Part shown: positions 43,315 through 54,055 of the stretch, piece by piece
Layout of the letters: the number at the start of each line of letters is the position of its first letter
Numbering within the stretch: position 1 is the stretch's first letter
Source: Paenibacillus herberti
GTDB taxonomy: Bacteria > Bacillota > Bacilli > Paenibacillales > Paenibacillaceae
DNA length: 64,000 bases
Assembly: GCF_002233675.1 (NCBI RefSeq)
Contig: NZ_NMUQ01000001.1
Location: forward strand, 127,021-191,020
Direction of reading: 5' to 3'
Made by a program: the position numbers and the translations under genes
The notes under the pieces: model-generated
Databases searched by the model: none
What the model was told of the DNA's origin: nothing
Seen by the model: only the letters and a program-made list of their open reading frames with translations

Positions 43315-43343
43315 TTGTAATCATGCGCCCAGTTTATTATAAT
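43315..43343 (+). promoter_or_regulatory. candidate sigma-A promoter of tig
   Basis: TTGTAA, 17-nt spacer, TATAAT. Confidence 0.65.
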
Positions 43344-43406
43344 GGAATGGTTTATTAAACGTGGATAATCAGCGCCTGGCGCCTATTTTTGGAGGGGAAA
43401 GCATAA

Positions 43407-44708
43407 ATGACAGCTACATGGGAGAAAATAGAAAAGAACGTCGTGTCTATCGACGTTGAAGTTGGGTCCGAGCAAGTGAAGGACGCACTTGATCAAGCTT
43501 TCAAAAAAGTGGTAGGAAAAGTTAATGTTCCTGGTTTCCGTAAAGGCAAAGTGCCTCGCTCCATCTTTGAATCCCGCTTCGGCGTGGAAAGCCTGTACCA
43601 AGATGCAATTGACATCCTGCTGCCTGTAGCTTACTCCGATGCTCTGAAAGAATCCGGCATCGAGGCAGTTGACCGTCCAGAGATCGACGTCGAGCAATTC
43701 GGCAAAGGCCAATCGTTCAAGTTCAAGGCAAAAGTTACGGTTAAACCTGAAGTGACACTCGGCGACTACAGGGGCATCGAAATTCCTGCAGCAAACAGCG
43801 AAGTTTCCGAAGAAGAGCTGGCGGCTGAGCTGGAGCGTCTGCAACAGCGTCATGCAGAACTCGTTGTCGTAGAAGAAGGCGCGGCTGAGAATGGCGATAC
43901 GGTTGTAATCGACTTCGATGGTTTCGTGGACGGAGAGGCTTTCGAAGGCGGACAAGCGGAGCGTTATTCCCTTGAACTCGGTTCGAACTCCTTCATTCCT
44001 GGCTTCGAGGAGCAGGTTGTAGGTCTTGCTACTGGTGATTTCAAGGATGTTGAAGTTTCCTTCCCTGAGGACTACCATGCTGAGAACCTTGCTGGCAAGC
44101 CAGCCGTGTTCAAAGTGAAGCTGCATGAGATTAAACGCAAAAACCTGCCGGCTCTTGACGATGAGTTCGCAAAAGACGTCAGCGAGTTCGACACGCTTGA
44201 CGAGTACAAACAAGATCTTTCCGCTAAGCTGAAAGAGCGCAAAGAGAAAGAAGACGAGCAAGCTCGCGAGACGGCTCTCGTTGACAAGATTGCTGCTTCC
44301 GCAGAAGTAGAGATTCCGGAAGCAATGATCAACAGCGAAGTAGATTTCCTGCTGCGCGACTTCGAAAACCGTATCAAACAACAAGGTCTGAACATGGAGC
44401 TGTACTTCCAGTTCTCCGGCCAAGACGAGGCGGCTCTGCGCGATCAAATGCGTGCTGATGGCGAGAAGCGCGTTCTGAACAATCTTGTTCTTGACGCTAT
44501 CGCTAAGCAAGAGTCCATCGAAGTTTCCGAAGAAGAAGTGAACGAGGAACTCGAGAACCTCTCCAAAATGTACAGCCGTCCGGCAGCTGAACTGCGCGAG
44601 ATTTTCGAGCGCAATGGCAACCTGGACAACATGAAGGAAGATCTGAAGCTTCGCAAAACGATCAAGTTCCTTCTTGATAACAGTAAAACAGCAACGGAAG
44701 TCGCTTAA
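43407..44708 (+). CDS. tig: trigger factor
   Basis: Ribosome-associated chaperone and prolyl isomerase. 433 aa. The N-terminal ribosome-binding domain has the signature FRKGKVPRSIFESRFG (GFRxGKxP loop near residue 45). The FKBP-type PPIase domain starts near 150 (ENGDTVVIDFDGFVDGEAFE, GSNSFIPGFEEQVVG). The C-terminal chaperone domain is helical and Gln/Glu-rich. GGAGGGG precedes the ATG. Own promoter and terminator; followed by clpP and clpX as in many bacteria. Confidence 0.97.
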   Translation: MTATWEKIEKNVVSIDVEVGSEQVKDALDQAFKKVVGKVNVPGFRKGKVPRSIFESRFGVESLYQDAIDILLPVAYSDALKESGIEAVDRPEIDVEQFGKGQSFKFKAKVTVKPEVTLGDYRGIEIPAANSEVSEEELAAELERLQQRHAELVVVEEGAAENGDTVVIDFDGFVDGEAFEGGQAERYSLELGSNSFIPGFEEQVVGLATGDFKDVEVSFPEDYHAENLAGKPAVFKVKLHEIKRKNLPALDDEFAKDVSEFDTLDEYKQDLSAKLKERKEKEDEQARETALVDKIAASAEVEIPEAMINSEVDFLLRDFENRIKQQGLNMELYFQFSGQDEAALRDQMRADGEKRVLNNLVLDAIAKQESIEVSEEEVNEELENLSKMYSRPAAELREIFERNGNLDNMKEDLKLRKTIKFLLDNSKTATEVA

Positions 44709-44730
44709 TTCGACTTTCCATGCATTCCGT

Positions 44731-44761
44731 AAGGCACGTGTTCTGCACGTGTCTTATTTTT
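44731..44761 (+). terminator. terminator after tig
   Basis: CACGTG, loop TTCTG, CACGTG extended by AAG/CTT, then TTATTTTT. Confidence 0.7.
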
Positions 44762-44868
44762 ACCAGTATATCTCACATAAGTTAAACCTCCTGCCGTCCG
44801 CAGGAATGGGGATGCTTCCCCGTACATAAGAATGGAATCACAGCAGCGCCAGCCTAGAATCGGCAAAA

Positions 44869-44898
44869 ATGACATGGGTACTTCAAACGTGTTAAAAT
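44869..44898 (+). promoter_or_regulatory. candidate promoter of clpP
   Basis: ATGACA, 18-nt spacer, TAAAAT, about 42 nt before the start. I looked for the CtsR heptad repeat (GGTCAAA) and did not see it. Confidence 0.45.
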
Positions 44899-44940
44899 GA
44901 AGATGTATCTGAACTCCAAAGTGGAAAGTAGGTTGGTCGC

Positions 44941-45537
44941 ATGAATTTGGTACCGATCGTAGTCGAACAGACAAATCGCGGTGAGCGTTCTTACGATATC
45001 TATTCCCGTCTTCTCAAAGACAGGATCGTTTTCCTGGGCAGCGCAATCGATGATGATGTTGCGAATTCCGTCATTGCCCAGCTGCTCTTCCTCGCGGCCG
45101 ACGATCCGGAGAAAGATATTCATCTGTATATCAACTCTCCCGGCGGTTCGGTAACCGCGGGCATGGGTATCTATGATACAATGCAGTTCATCAAGCCGGA
45201 TGTATCAACAATTTGCGTCGGCATGGCGGCGAGCATGGGCTCCCTGTTGCTGACAGCAGGAACCAAAGGCAAGCGCTTCTCGCTTCCTAACAGTGAGGTT
45301 ATGATCCATCAGCCGCTTGGCGGCGTTCGCGGGCAGGCTTCGGATATTAAGATCCACGCGGACTGGATTATCAAAACCAAGCAGAAGCTTAACCAGATTT
45401 ACGTCGACCGTACGGGACAGCCGTATGAGAAGATTGAGCGCGATACCGATCGCGACAACTTCCTCAGCGCCGACGAGGCTCTTGCCTACGGTCTGATCGA
45501 CAAGGTCATTGCCGTGCCGGAAGCGGGTATCTTGTAA
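44941..45537 (+). CDS. clpP: ATP-dependent Clp protease proteolytic subunit
   Basis: 198 aa serine protease that forms a 14-mer chamber working with ClpX or ClpC. The catalytic triad is complete: S98 in [12 protein letters not shown]123 in MIHQPLGG and D172 in [29 protein letters not shown] is the oligomer/substrate-groove motif. clpX follows 24 nt later in the same direction. Confidence 0.98.
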   Translation: MNLVPIVVEQTNRGERSYDIYSRLLKDRIVFLGSAIDDDVANSVIAQLLFLAADDPEKDIHLYINSPGGSVTAGMGIYDTMQFIKPDVSTICVGMAASMGSLLLTAGTKGKRFSLPNSEVMIHQPLGGVRGQASDIKIHADWIIKTKQKLNQIYVDRTGQPYEKIERDTDRDNFLSADEALAYGLIDKVIAVPEAGIL

Positions 45538-45561
45538 CATCTTCCTTTAAGGGGTGATTGA

Positions 45562-46818
45562 GTGTTTAAATTCAACGAAGAGAAGGGCCAGTTGAAGTGC
45601 TCTTTTTGCGGTAAGTCTCAGGATCAGGTCCGCAAGCTAGTTGCGGGTCCTGGCGTCTATATATGCGATGAATGTATCGAGCTTTGCACGGAGATCGTCG
45701 AAGAGGAGCTCGGCCATGAGGAAGAGCTTGACCTCAAGGACATTCCGAAGCCAAAAGATATTCGCGCCATTTTGGATTCTTATGTTATCGGTCAAGAAGC
45801 TGCGAAGAAGTCTCTGTGTGTAGCGGTTTACAACCACTACAAGCGGGTTAACTCGCAGAATAAGCTTGAGGATGTCGAGCTGCAGAAGAGTAATATTATG
45901 CTGGTTGGTCCTACGGGCTCCGGTAAAACATTGCTTGCACAGACGATGGCTAAAATTCTTAATGTTCCGTTTGCGATTGCCGATGCAACTTCCCTTACGG
46001 AAGCCGGCTACGTGGGCGAGGATGTTGAAAACATCCTGCTTAAGCTGATCCAAGCTGCGGACTACGATGTGGAGAAGGCCGAACGCGGCATCATCTACAT
46101 CGATGAGATCGATAAGGTCGCTCGCAAATCCGAAAACCCATCCATCACTCGTGATGTATCCGGTGAAGGTGTACAGCAAGCGTTGCTCAAAATTCTCGAA
46201 GGTACGGTTGCATCTGTTCCTCCTCAAGGTGGACGCAAGCATCCGCATCAAGAGTTCATTCAGATCGATACGACGAACATTCTGTTCATCTGCGGCGGTG
46301 CCTTTGACGGCCTGGAGCAGATCATCAAGCGTCGTATTGGCAAAAAAGTCATCGGCTTCAGCACTGGAGGCGACGGCACCAAAGATATGAAAGCCGGCGA
46401 GTACCTTTCCCTGGTGTTGCCAGAGGATCTGCTGAAGTTCGGTCTTATTCCAGAGTTTGTCGGCCGTCTGCCGGTCATCTCCACTTTGGAGCCATTGGAT
46501 GAGCCTGCTTTGGTACGTATTCTGTCCGAGCCGAAGAATGCTTTGGTGAAGCAGTACCAGAAGCTGCTTGAGATGGATAACGTGAAGCTTGAGTTTGAAG
46601 CTAGCGCGCTTGATGCCATCGCCAAGGAAGCGATTAAGCGTAATACAGGAGCTCGTGGCTTGCGTGCGATCATCGAAGGCATCATGCTGGAAATTATGTA
46701 CGAAGCTCCGTCTCGCGATGAGCTCAGCACCTGTGTCATTACCGAGAAGGTTGTGCAGGATCGGGTCATTCCGGAGCTCACCACCAAAAAAGGCAAGAAA
46801 AAAGAAGAGAGCGCCTGA
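45562..46818 (+). CDS. clpX: ATP-dependent Clp protease ATP-binding subunit ClpX
   Basis: 418 aa AAA+ unfoldase feeding ClpP. It starts at a GTG with GGGGTGA upstream. The N-terminal zinc-binding domain has CSFCGKSQ and CDECIELC. Walker A is [10 protein letters not shown], Walker B IIYIDEID, and the pore loop region follows GYVGEDVE; the ClpP-binding loop shows as an IGF motif in [10 protein letters not shown]. Co-transcribed with clpP. Confidence 0.98.
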   Translation: MFKFNEEKGQLKCSFCGKSQDQVRKLVAGPGVYICDECIELCTEIVEEELGHEEELDLKDIPKPKDIRAILDSYVIGQEAAKKSLCVAVYNHYKRVNSQNKLEDVELQKSNIMLVGPTGSGKTLLAQTMAKILNVPFAIADATSLTEAGYVGEDVENILLKLIQAADYDVEKAERGIIYIDEIDKVARKSENPSITRDVSGEGVQQALLKILEGTVASVPPQGGRKHPHQEFIQIDTTNILFICGGAFDGLEQIIKRRIGKKVIGFSTGGDGTKDMKAGEYLSLVLPEDLLKFGLIPEFVGRLPVISTLEPLDEPALVRILSEPKNALVKQYQKLLEMDNVKLEFEASALDAIAKEAIKRNTGARGLRAIIEGIMLEIMYEAPSRDELSTCVITEKVVQDRVIPELTTKKGKKKEESA

Positions 46819-46944
46819 TCTGAACGCTGTAAAGGCATAGGATGACGGCTGCATCGTCCAAACCCGTCATCGTTCCACCCTCCCTGGCTCTTCAGAAGCT
46901 GGGACGGGGTGGACTTTGACATTTCATAGGGAGAGATGACGTCT

Positions 46945-48054
46945 ATGTATTCTCGCAAGGACACTGTCCCCGTCCGTGTTGGTGATCTGACCATCGGCGG
47001 CAGCAATGAAGTAATCATCCAGAGTATGTGTACAACGAAAACGGCGGATGTGGAAGCAACTGTCGCCGAGATTCTTCGTCTTGAGGAAGCCGGTTGCCAA
47101 GTCGTACGTGTAACGGTCAACAACAAAGAGGCAGCTGAAGCGATCAAGGCTATCAAAAGCCGGATTAACATTCCGCTAGTTGCTGATATTCACTTTGACT
47201 ACCGCCTTGCCCTGCTGTCCATTGAAAATGGGGTAGACAAGGTCCGGATCAATCCTGGTAATATCGGTCGTCGCGAGAAAGTGGAAGCGGTCGTTAAGGC
47301 TTGTAAGGAAAAAGGCATTCCAATTCGAATCGGCGTTAATGCTGGTTCTCTAGAGAATCATTTGCTGGAGAAGTACGGCTATCCGACGCCAGAGGCGATG
47401 GTGGAGAGTGCTTTGTTCCATATTGGTATTCTCGAAGAGCTCGATTTCCACGACATTATCGTGTCCCTGAAGGCATCCGATGTGCCAATGGCAATCGCCG
47501 CTTACAGCATGGCTGCCGAAAAAATCAAATACCCGCTCCATCTGGGTATTACTGAGGCCGGTACGCTGCACTCCGGTACGATTAAGAGCTCGGCTGGCAT
47601 TGGAGCGCTACTCGCGATGGGCATCGGCAACACGGTGCGCATTTCGCTCAGCGCCGATCCAGTTGAGGAAGTTAAAGTCGCCCGCGAACTGCTCAAAACG
47701 TTTGGTCTCATTACGAACGCAGCGACGCTCATTTCATGCCCGACTTGCGGCAGACTTGATATCGATTTGTTCTCCATTGCCAATGAGGTAGAGGAGTACA
47801 TTTCCAAAATCAAGGTGCCGATCAAAGTATCGGTGCTTGGCTGCGCAGTTAATGGACCTGGTGAAGCTCGCGAGGCTGATATCGGCATCGCTGGTGCGCG
47901 CGGAGAGGGAATGCTCTTCCGTTATGGGGAGATGATCCGCAAAGTTCCGGAGACTGAGCTGCTGTCCGAGCTCAAAAAAGAAATCGACGAGATCGTTCGG
48001 GTGTATGAAGCGACCGGAGAAATTCCGGGCCGCAAAGAACATCTGCCTGCCTAA
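46945..48054 (+). CDS. ispG: 4-hydroxy-3-methylbut-2-enyl diphosphate synthase (GcpE)
   Basis: Penultimate MEP-pathway enzyme, reducing MEcPP to HMBPP with a [4Fe-4S] cluster. 369 aa from the ATG at 46945; an ATG at 46936 is too close to GGGAGAG. Motifs: [53 protein letters not shown], and the cluster cysteines in [12 protein letters not shown] and [13 protein letters not shown] structured spacer without a T run separates it from clpX. It supplies the precursors that fni (22.9 kb) isomerises. Confidence 0.96.
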   Translation: MYSRKDTVPVRVGDLTIGGSNEVIIQSMCTTKTADVEATVAEILRLEEAGCQVVRVTVNNKEAAEAIKAIKSRINIPLVADIHFDYRLALLSIENGVDKVRINPGNIGRREKVEAVVKACKEKGIPIRIGVNAGSLENHLLEKYGYPTPEAMVESALFHIGILEELDFHDIIVSLKASDVPMAIAAYSMAAEKIKYPLHLGITEAGTLHSGTIKSSAGIGALLAMGIGNTVRISLSADPVEEVKVARELLKTFGLITNAATLISCPTCGRLDIDLFSIANEVEEYISKIKVPIKVSVLGCAVNGPGEAREADIGIAGARGEGMLFRYGEMIRKVPETELLSELKKEIDEIVRVYEATGEIPGRKEHLPA

Positions 48055-48065
48055 TTCGTATGAAC

Positions 48066-48100
48066 AAGCCGTTCGGCCCATCTGGGTTGGACGGCTTTTT
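48066..48100 (+). terminator. terminator after ispG
   Basis: AAGCCGTTCGGCCCA pairs with GGGTTGGACGGCTT, followed by TTT. Confidence 0.8.
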
Positions 48101-48217
48101 AGCAATTACTCCTCAAATTGTTCAATTTGCTGCCGTAACGACTAACACCTGCCGGTACAGGCAATACTATCCGGTATGGGTCTTTTATTCCGGCAAGCTT
48201 GAGAGGAGCGGTTGAGC

Positions 48218-49921
48218 ATGACATTAAGTTTATTTTTGATGTTGGTGCAGGTATTTTTCGCGGTCGTAATCGGGGTTTACTTTTGGAATATGCTGCGCAG
48301 CCAGCGCACGAACAAGTCGGCTGTAGACAAGGAATCCCGCAAGGAAATGGACAAGCTGCGTAAGCTCCGTTCCATCTCCCTGACTAAGCCGCTTGCGGAG
48401 AAAACTCGCCCGCAGTCGATGCAGGACATCGTCGGCCAGCGTGATGGGCTGCGCGCGATGAAAGCTGCACTATGCAGCGCCAATCCGCAGCATGTTATCG
48501 TTTATGGACCTCCAGGTGTCGGCAAAACCGCTGCGGCCCGCGTTGTGCTTGAGGAAGCTAAGAAAAATCCGACTTCGCCATTTCTGGCCGAAGCCAAATT
48601 CACAGAAATTGACGCTACGACAGCCCGCTTTGACGAGCGTGGCATCGCCGATCCGCTGATCGGCTCGGTTCATGATCCAATTTATCAAGGTGCGGGAGCA
48701 ATGGGTGTGGCAGGTATTCCCCAGCCTAAGCCCGGAGCGGTGACCAAGGCTCATGGCGGCATGCTGTTTATTGACGAGATTGGGGAATTACACCCCATCC
48801 AGATGAATAAATTGTTAAAAGTGCTGGAGGATCGCAAAGTATTTCTCGAGAGTGCCTACTATCACTCCGAGGACCCCAACATTCCGATGTATATTCATGA
48901 CATTTTCCAAAACGGGCTCCCGGCAGATTTCCGTCTTGTTGGAGCGACGACGCGTTCACCACAGGAGCTTCCGCCTGCTCTGCGGTCGCGTTGTATGGAA
49001 ATTTACTTCCGGCCGTTGCTGCCCGAAGAAGTTTCGGAAATTGCCGTCAATGCCGTCAAAAAGATCGGCTTTTCCCCTTGCCCGGAGGCGGTCGGTGTCG
49101 TGAAGCGTTATGCCACGAATGGACGCGAGGCCGTCAACATTATCCAACTCGCAGCCGGTCTTGCCTTGTCTGAGAAACGCGAAACGATCAGTGCCGCCGA
49201 CATTGAGTGGGTTGTAAACAGCAGTCAGATTCCACCGCGCCCAGACCGCAAGGTCCCAGCTGCGCCACAGGTTGGTTTCGTCAACGGTCTCGCTGTGTAT
49301 GGCCCGAACATGGGTACGCTGCTGGAGATTGAAGTCAGTGCTATTCCAACCGCATCTGGCAAAGGCAACTTCACTATCACCGGTGTTGTGGACGAGGAGG
49401 AGCTCGGAGGTGGTCAGCGCACGCTGCGCCGTAAGAGCATGGCCAAGGGTTCGGTCGAAAATGTCATCACCATGCTCCGCCGCGCCGGCCTACGTCCGCA
49501 TGACTACGATCTCCACATCAATTTCCCTGGAGGCACGCCAATTGACGGGCCATCCGCTGGTGTGGCAATGGCGACAGCAATTACCTCGGCTATCCGCGGC
49601 ATCCCCGTCGAGCATACCATTGCTATGACAGGCGAGGTTGGCATTCACGGCAACGTCAAGCCGGTTGGGGGCGTACTTGCTAAGGTAGAGGCAGCTTTTC
49701 AGGCTGGCGCACTTACCGTGTACATTCCAAAAGACAATTGGCAGGTTATCTTTGCCGATCTGAACGGGCTGAAAGTCATCGCCGTCGATCGAGTTGAGGA
49801 GATCTTCAACGATCTTTTTCCAGGAGAAAGTCGGCGGGACGAGGCGCAGGAGCTATCGCCTATTGCAGATCTGTTCCTGACCCCGCAAGTACCCTATTTG
49901 CAGGCGGATTCCCGAGAATGA
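48218..49921 (+). CDS. lonB: ATP-dependent protease LonB
   Basis: 567 aa. An N-terminal membrane helix (TLSLFLMLVQVFFAVVIGVY) is followed by an AAA domain with Walker [16 protein letters not shown] near residue 95, Walker B GMLFIDEIGELH, and a C-terminal Lon protease domain with catalytic Ser in DGPSAGVAMATA and Lys in the following GGVLAKVEAA segment. In B. subtilis LonB is a sporulation (forespore) protease next to lonA and engB, the same order as here. GAGAGGAG precedes ATG 48218; TTG at 48212 is an alternative. Confidence 0.95.
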   Translation: MTLSLFLMLVQVFFAVVIGVYFWNMLRSQRTNKSAVDKESRKEMDKLRKLRSISLTKPLAEKTRPQSMQDIVGQRDGLRAMKAALCSANPQHVIVYGPPGVGKTAAARVVLEEAKKNPTSPFLAEAKFTEIDATTARFDERGIADPLIGSVHDPIYQGAGAMGVAGIPQPKPGAVTKAHGGMLFIDEIGELHPIQMNKLLKVLEDRKVFLESAYYHSEDPNIPMYIHDIFQNGLPADFRLVGATTRSPQELPPALRSRCMEIYFRPLLPEEVSEIAVNAVKKIGFSPCPEAVGVVKRYATNGREAVNIIQLAAGLALSEKRETISAADIEWVVNSSQIPPRPDRKVPAAPQVGFVNGLAVYGPNMGTLLEIEVSAIPTASGKGNFTITGVVDEEELGGGQRTLRRKSMAKGSVENVITMLRRAGLRPHDYDLHINFPGGTPIDGPSAGVAMATAITSAIRGIPVEHTIAMTGEVGIHGNVKPVGGVLAKVEAAFQAGALTVYIPKDNWQVIFADLNGLKVIAVDRVEEIFNDLFPGESRRDEAQELSPIADLFLTPQVPYLQADSRE

Positions 49922-49959
49922 TACAATAGGAAGACTATCTTAAGGTGGGAGGTATTGGC

Positions 49960-52350
49960 ATGGGACCTGCCAAAGGAAGAGGCCGTCGATTGCCGCTGCT
50001 CCCTCTGCGGGGACTTCTGGTTTACCCCAGCATGGTGCTTCATCTCGACGTGGGAAGGGAAAAATCCGTCAAGGCGCTTGATCGGGCAATGCTCGATGAT
50101 CATATGATTTTGTTATGCTCCCAATCCGAAGTCAACATTGAGGAGCCGAACGAGGAAGATATCTATCGCATCGGCACGATTGCCAAGGTGCGGCAGATGC
50201 TCAAGCTGCCCAACGGCACGATTCGCGTACTAGTTGAGGGAGTGACTCGGGCGGAGATTCAGGACTACCTGCCGCAAGAAGACTTCTACGAGGTATCCGT
50301 TCGCGAGCTGCCGGAAGAAGAATCGACCGATCCGGAGATCGATGCGCTGATGCGTACGGTACTCAATCAGTTCGAGCATTACATCACACTTTCCAAAAAG
50401 GTTACACCAGAGACGCATGCCGCTGTCTCCGACATCGATGAGCCGGGTCGGCTCGCCGATGTCATCACCAGTCATTTATCGCTCAAGATCAAGGACAAAC
50501 AGGAAATTCTAGAGACGGTGGATGTACGCGCCCGACTGGAAAAACTGCTCGATCTGCTCGGTAACGAGCGCGAAGTGCTGGAGCTTGAGCGCAAGATCAG
50601 TCAACGCGTCAAGAAGCAGATGGAGAAAACACAGAAGGAATACTATCTGCGCGAACAGATGAAAGCCATCCAGAAGGAGCTTGGCGATCGTGAAGGCCGC
50701 GCCGGAGAAGTGGAGGAGCTTCGCTCCCAGCTTGAAAGCGCACAGTTGCCTGAGAAGGTGAACGAGAAAGTTCTCAAGGAGATTGACCGTCTGGAAAAGA
50801 TGCCGGCGTCCTCAGCCGAGGGCGGCGTCATTCGCAATTATATCGATTGGTTGTTATCGCTTCCATGGGGCAAAAAGACAGAAGACCATCTGGATCTCGC
50901 CAAAGCCGAAGAGGTTCTGGAAGGGGATCATTACGGTCTGGAAAAACCGAAAGAGCGGGTGCTGGAATATTTGGCCGTTCAGCAGCTCGTCCAGAAGCTG
51001 AAGGGGCCGATTCTATGTCTCGTCGGACCGCCAGGTGTCGGTAAAACATCGCTGGCTCGCTCCATCGGCAAATCGCTTGGCCGTGAATTCGTCCGCATCT
51101 CGCTCGGCGGCGTTCGTGACGAAGCCGAAATTCGCGGTCATCGGCGCACCTATGTAGGCGCGATGCCTGGGCGGATCATTCAAGGCATGAAAACGGCCGG
51201 TTCTATGAACCCAGTTTTCCTGCTTGATGAGATTGATAAGATGGCTTCAGACTTCCGCGGTGATCCCGCATCGGCGCTTTTGGAGGTGCTGGATCCAGAG
51301 CAGAACAATAGCTTCAGCGACCATTTCATCGAGACGCCGTTTGACCTCAGCTCCGTTATGTTCGTCACGACGGCCAATGCGCTGCACAATATTCCGCGTC
51401 CGCTGCTCGACCGGATGGAAGTGTTATACATCCCTGGGTATACGGAGCTGGAGAAGGAACAGATCGCCCGTCGCTACTTGCTGCCGAAGCAGAAGCGCGA
51501 GCATGGCCTGCGGGAAGATCAACTGGAGCTGCAACCAGAAGCGCTGCTCGCACTTATCCGGGAGTATACCCGCGAGTCTGGTGTGCGGAACCTCGAGCAG
51601 CAGGTAGCTTCGATTTGTCGGAAGGCGGCCAAGCGACTTGTGTCCAATCCGGACAGTGAAGTGCTTACGGTAGATCTGCCGCAACTCAAGGAATGGCTCG
51701 GCCCGGCCAAGTTCCGTTACGGCCTTGCTGAAGCAGAGGATCAGATCGGCGCTGTGACCGGTCTCGCGTGGACCGAGGTTGGCGGAGATACGCTCGTTAT
51801 CGAGGTAACCGTGCTTCCTGGCACCGGCAAGCTGACGCTTACCGGCAAGCTTGGTGATGTTATGAAGGAATCTGCACAGGCGGCGTTCAGCTACACCCGT
51901 TCTCGCGCAGCGGAGCTTGGTCTTGATCCCCAGTTCCATGAGAAAAACGATATTCACATCCATATACCGGAAGGGGCAATCCCGAAGGATGGCCCTTCTG
52001 CTGGCATCACGATGGCCACTGCACTGATCTCGGCGCTGACTGGCCGTAAGGTGAGCAAAATAGTGGCAATGACCGGAGAGATTACGCTGCGCGGTAGAGT
52101 GTTACCAATCGGCGGTCTCAAAGAGAAGTCGCTGGCCGCGCATCGCGCTGGCATCCGCAAGGTTTTGCTCCCGGCTGACAACGAGCGGGATCTGCGGGAC
52201 ATTCCGGACAGCGTGCGGGGTGACATGGAGTTCGTGCCTGTTGCTCATATGGATGAGGTACTCAGCCATGCGCTGTTGCCGAAAGAAACACCAGCTGAGG
52301 CCAGTGGCGCCGAAGCGACCGAAGAGAAAGCAGGGACACCAATTTTATGA
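49960..52350 (+). CDS. lonA: ATP-dependent protease LonA
   Basis: 796 aa soluble AAA+ protease for misfolded proteins. GGGAGG places the start at ATG 49960. It has the N-terminal LAN domain ([20 protein letters not shown]), a coiled-coil stretch near 190-260, Walker [14 protein letters not shown], Walker [11 protein letters not shown], and the protease dyad S680 ([11 protein letters not shown]) and K723 ([14 protein letters not shown]). The last 20 residues are Ala/Glu-rich. Stop overlaps engB by 4 nt. Confidence 0.97.
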   Translation: MGPAKGRGRRLPLLPLRGLLVYPSMVLHLDVGREKSVKALDRAMLDDHMILLCSQSEVNIEEPNEEDIYRIGTIAKVRQMLKLPNGTIRVLVEGVTRAEIQDYLPQEDFYEVSVRELPEEESTDPEIDALMRTVLNQFEHYITLSKKVTPETHAAVSDIDEPGRLADVITSHLSLKIKDKQEILETVDVRARLEKLLDLLGNEREVLELERKISQRVKKQMEKTQKEYYLREQMKAIQKELGDREGRAGEVEELRSQLESAQLPEKVNEKVLKEIDRLEKMPASSAEGGVIRNYIDWLLSLPWGKKTEDHLDLAKAEEVLEGDHYGLEKPKERVLEYLAVQQLVQKLKGPILCLVGPPGVGKTSLARSIGKSLGREFVRISLGGVRDEAEIRGHRRTYVGAMPGRIIQGMKTAGSMNPVFLLDEIDKMASDFRGDPASALLEVLDPEQNNSFSDHFIETPFDLSSVMFVTTANALHNIPRPLLDRMEVLYIPGYTELEKEQIARRYLLPKQKREHGLREDQLELQPEALLALIREYTRESGVRNLEQQVASICRKAAKRLVSNPDSEVLTVDLPQLKEWLGPAKFRYGLAEAEDQIGAVTGLAWTEVGGDTLVIEVTVLPGTGKLTLTGKLGDVMKESAQAAFSYTRSRAAELGLDPQFHEKNDIHIHIPEGAIPKDGPSAGITMATALISALTGRKVSKIVAMTGEITLRGRVLPIGGLKEKSLAAHRAGIRKVLLPADNERDLRDIPDSVRGDMEFVPVAHMDEVLSHALLPKETPAEASGAEATEEKAGTPIL

Positions 52351-52967
52351 AAATTATGAATGCTGAATTCATCATCAGTGCGGTTGAGCCGCATCAATAT
52401 CCTAGCGACGCCTTGCCAGAGATTGCTCTGGCAGGGCGTTCCAATGTAGGCAAGTCCTCTTTGATCAACAAACTTATTTTGCGTAAAAATCTGGCGCGGA
52501 CAAGCTCCCAGCCCGGAAAAACCCAGCAGCTCAACTATTACCGCGTCAATGAAGCGCTCTATTTTGTCGACTTCCCTGGTTACGGTTACGCCAAAGTATC
52601 CAAAACCGAGCGCGAAGCCTGGGGCAAAATGATCGAGCGCTACTTGCAGAACCGGGATGAACTTAAGCTGGTGCTGCTTATTATCGATATCCGGCATGAT
52701 CCATCTAAAGATGATATTTTGATGTACCAGTGGCTCAAACATTATGATATTCCACTATGCATCGTATGTACCAAAGCGGACAAGATTCCAAGGAGCAAAT
52801 GGGACAAGCACAAGAAGGCTGTCCGAACAACACTCGGAGCCGATGCGCGCGACCTGTTTGTTTTGTTCTCCTCCGATACGGGTATGGGAAGAGAAGAGCT
52901 TTGGAATATACTTGCCGAATCTGCTGAAATAGCTAAAGAAGAGCCGCAAGTGAGGCCGGAATCGTAA
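52347..52967 (+). CDS. engB: ribosome-biogenesis GTPase EngB (YsxC)
   Basis: 206 aa essential GTPase for large-subunit assembly in Bacillus. G1 GRSNVGKSS at 30-38, G2-region T in [15 protein letters not shown]3 DFPGYGYA, G4 TKADK and G5 FSSDTGMG are all present. The ATG lies within the lonA stop overlap. Confidence 0.97.
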   Translation: MKIMNAEFIISAVEPHQYPSDALPEIALAGRSNVGKSSLINKLILRKNLARTSSQPGKTQQLNYYRVNEALYFVDFPGYGYAKVSKTEREAWGKMIERYLQNRDELKLVLLIIDIRHDPSKDDILMYQWLKHYDIPLCIVCTKADKIPRSKWDKHKKAVRTTLGADARDLFVLFSSDTGMGREELWNILAESAEIAKEEPQVRPES

Positions 52968-53120
52968 GGAAACTGCATCCTATCTCCTTCCAATCGCGGC
53001 TGGCAGCGGAAAATTCTGAAATACGGCGGATTATAAGGGTCGGCAGGCAGGAAACAATGATCTAAATCACGTATAATGGAAGCAAGCAAGTTTTCAAAAC
53101 AAAGAATTGAGGAGATTTTT

Positions 53121-53711
53121 ATGGCTCAGCGGATAGCCACAGAGTATGTAAACGCCAAACTGCAATTGACCCGTGAAGAGATGACCCGTTTTTACCGTTT
53201 TATCAAGGAGCAGCAAGTGCGCTTTAGCGTCATGGTGCTTGATAACGGCAGCCAAGAGGCGGTTCTCGAAGACAGCGCAGGGAGGGAAAAAGTCCGCTTT
53301 GTATTCCAACAAGAGGATGATCGCTTTATATGCCAATGGTCCTGCCGAATTACGCAGCCAGCACTAACCAACGTCATGCGCAAAGTTGTTTCGGTATTCA
53401 AGGGCGATGCGGTTGTCAACAGAATCTACAGCCATTATACGATGATTTATCATTATCAGGCCGGTGCCGTGCAGCGCATCGTGGAGCAGACTGCCAATGG
53501 AGACCGCCTTGTGTTCCAGTTCAAGGACACTCTGGGCGAGCTGGAGCGGACCTTCCGCATGAAATCGGTGGAAGGCGAAATCGAGTGGTTGAAGAGAGCC
53601 GTCAACCGGCTGTTGGATCAACGACTGGCTGCTTCTACGGAGCAAGCTAAACAGGAAGTCGATCAACAGCTAGCGGAGTTATCCAACCAACTGTTCGCCT
53701 TGGAAGCTTAA
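53121..53711 (+). CDS. protein of unknown function between engB and speD
   Basis: 196 aa from the ATG at 53121 (GAGGAG upstream); I do not recognise the family. An N-terminal helical segment (TEYVNAKLQLTREEMTRFYR) is followed by a beta-rich middle with paired hydrophobic strands, and a C-terminal coiled-coil-like helix (EWLKRAVNRLLDQRLAASTE onward). No signal peptide. A TATAAT at 53072 suggests its own promoter; a terminator follows. Confidence 0.75.
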   Translation: MAQRIATEYVNAKLQLTREEMTRFYRFIKEQQVRFSVMVLDNGSQEAVLEDSAGREKVRFVFQQEDDRFICQWSCRITQPALTNVMRKVVSVFKGDAVVNRIYSHYTMIYHYQAGAVQRIVEQTANGDRLVFQFKDTLGELERTFRMKSVEGEIEWLKRAVNRLLDQRLAASTEQAKQEVDQQLAELSNQLFALEA

Positions 53712-53750
53712 GCCCGCTGCAAACTTAATTAGCCTAATTGATTTAATCAT

Positions 53751-53780
53751 TGAACCGCCTCTTCGGAGGCGGTTTCTTTC
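53751..53780 (+). terminator. terminator after the gene at 53121
   Basis: GAACCGCCTC, loop TTC, GGAGGCGGTTTC, then TTTC. Confidence 0.8.
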
Positions 53781-53872
53781 ATAATTAGGAGCGTGGTGCT
53801 CGCTGCAACTGGGATTTGTGAAAAATGCTGATCAACTGGGCCGAGGCGCCGCCCAATTTACCGAAAAAAAGG

Positions 53873-53901
53873 TTGCAATTAAGTGGTATAGATGTTATTT
53901 T
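53873..53901 (+). promoter_or_regulatory. candidate extended -10 promoter of speD
   Basis: TTGCAA, 17-nt spacer, TATTTT preceded by TGT (extended -10). Predicts a transcript start near 53908 and a leader of about 148 nt. Confidence 0.5.
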
Positions 53902-53926
53902 TAATTTCGTTGAAAAAAACCCAATA

Positions 53927-54046
53927 TAGGAACCAGGATTCACTCAGGACATGGATATGTTGCGAGAGAGAGTTATCCCTCGGGAAGTGAATGACGTAGG
54001 TCCTAGCGGATGAAATTTCTAATTCATTTTATTCCTAGGAAGGGGG
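53927..54046 (+). promoter_or_regulatory. structured, riboswitch-like leader of speD
   Basis: P1: TAGGA-a-CC (53927-53934) with GGTCCTA (53999-54005). P2: ATTCACT (53938-53944) with AGTGAAT (53986-53992). Inside P2, two small hairpins: ACAT/ATGT (from 53949) and CGAG/CTCG (53963-53982). Alternative: the same TCCTAG (54001-54006) pairs with CTAGGA (54035-54040), with an inner ATGAA/TTCAT stem; its 3' arm abuts and partly covers the AGGAAGGGGG ribosome site. The two folds exclude each other. It matches no riboswitch consensus I know. Confidence 0.5.
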
Positions 54047-54055
54047 AACCGGAAG

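Noticed and set aside
43383-44510. Long minus-strand open frame (375 codons) opposite tig
   Set aside because: Same reason: shadow of tig, no family motif and no ribosome site.
44762-44940. CtsR operator before clpP
   Set aside because: No tandem GGTCAAA heptads are present.
45637-46854. Long minus-strand open frame opposite clpX
   Set aside because: Shadow of clpX; the sense strand carries all family motifs.
46870-46915. Terminator between clpX and ispG
   Set aside because: A CCACCCTCCC/GGGACGGGGTGG hairpin exists, but no T run follows, so termination is uncertain and it was not listed.
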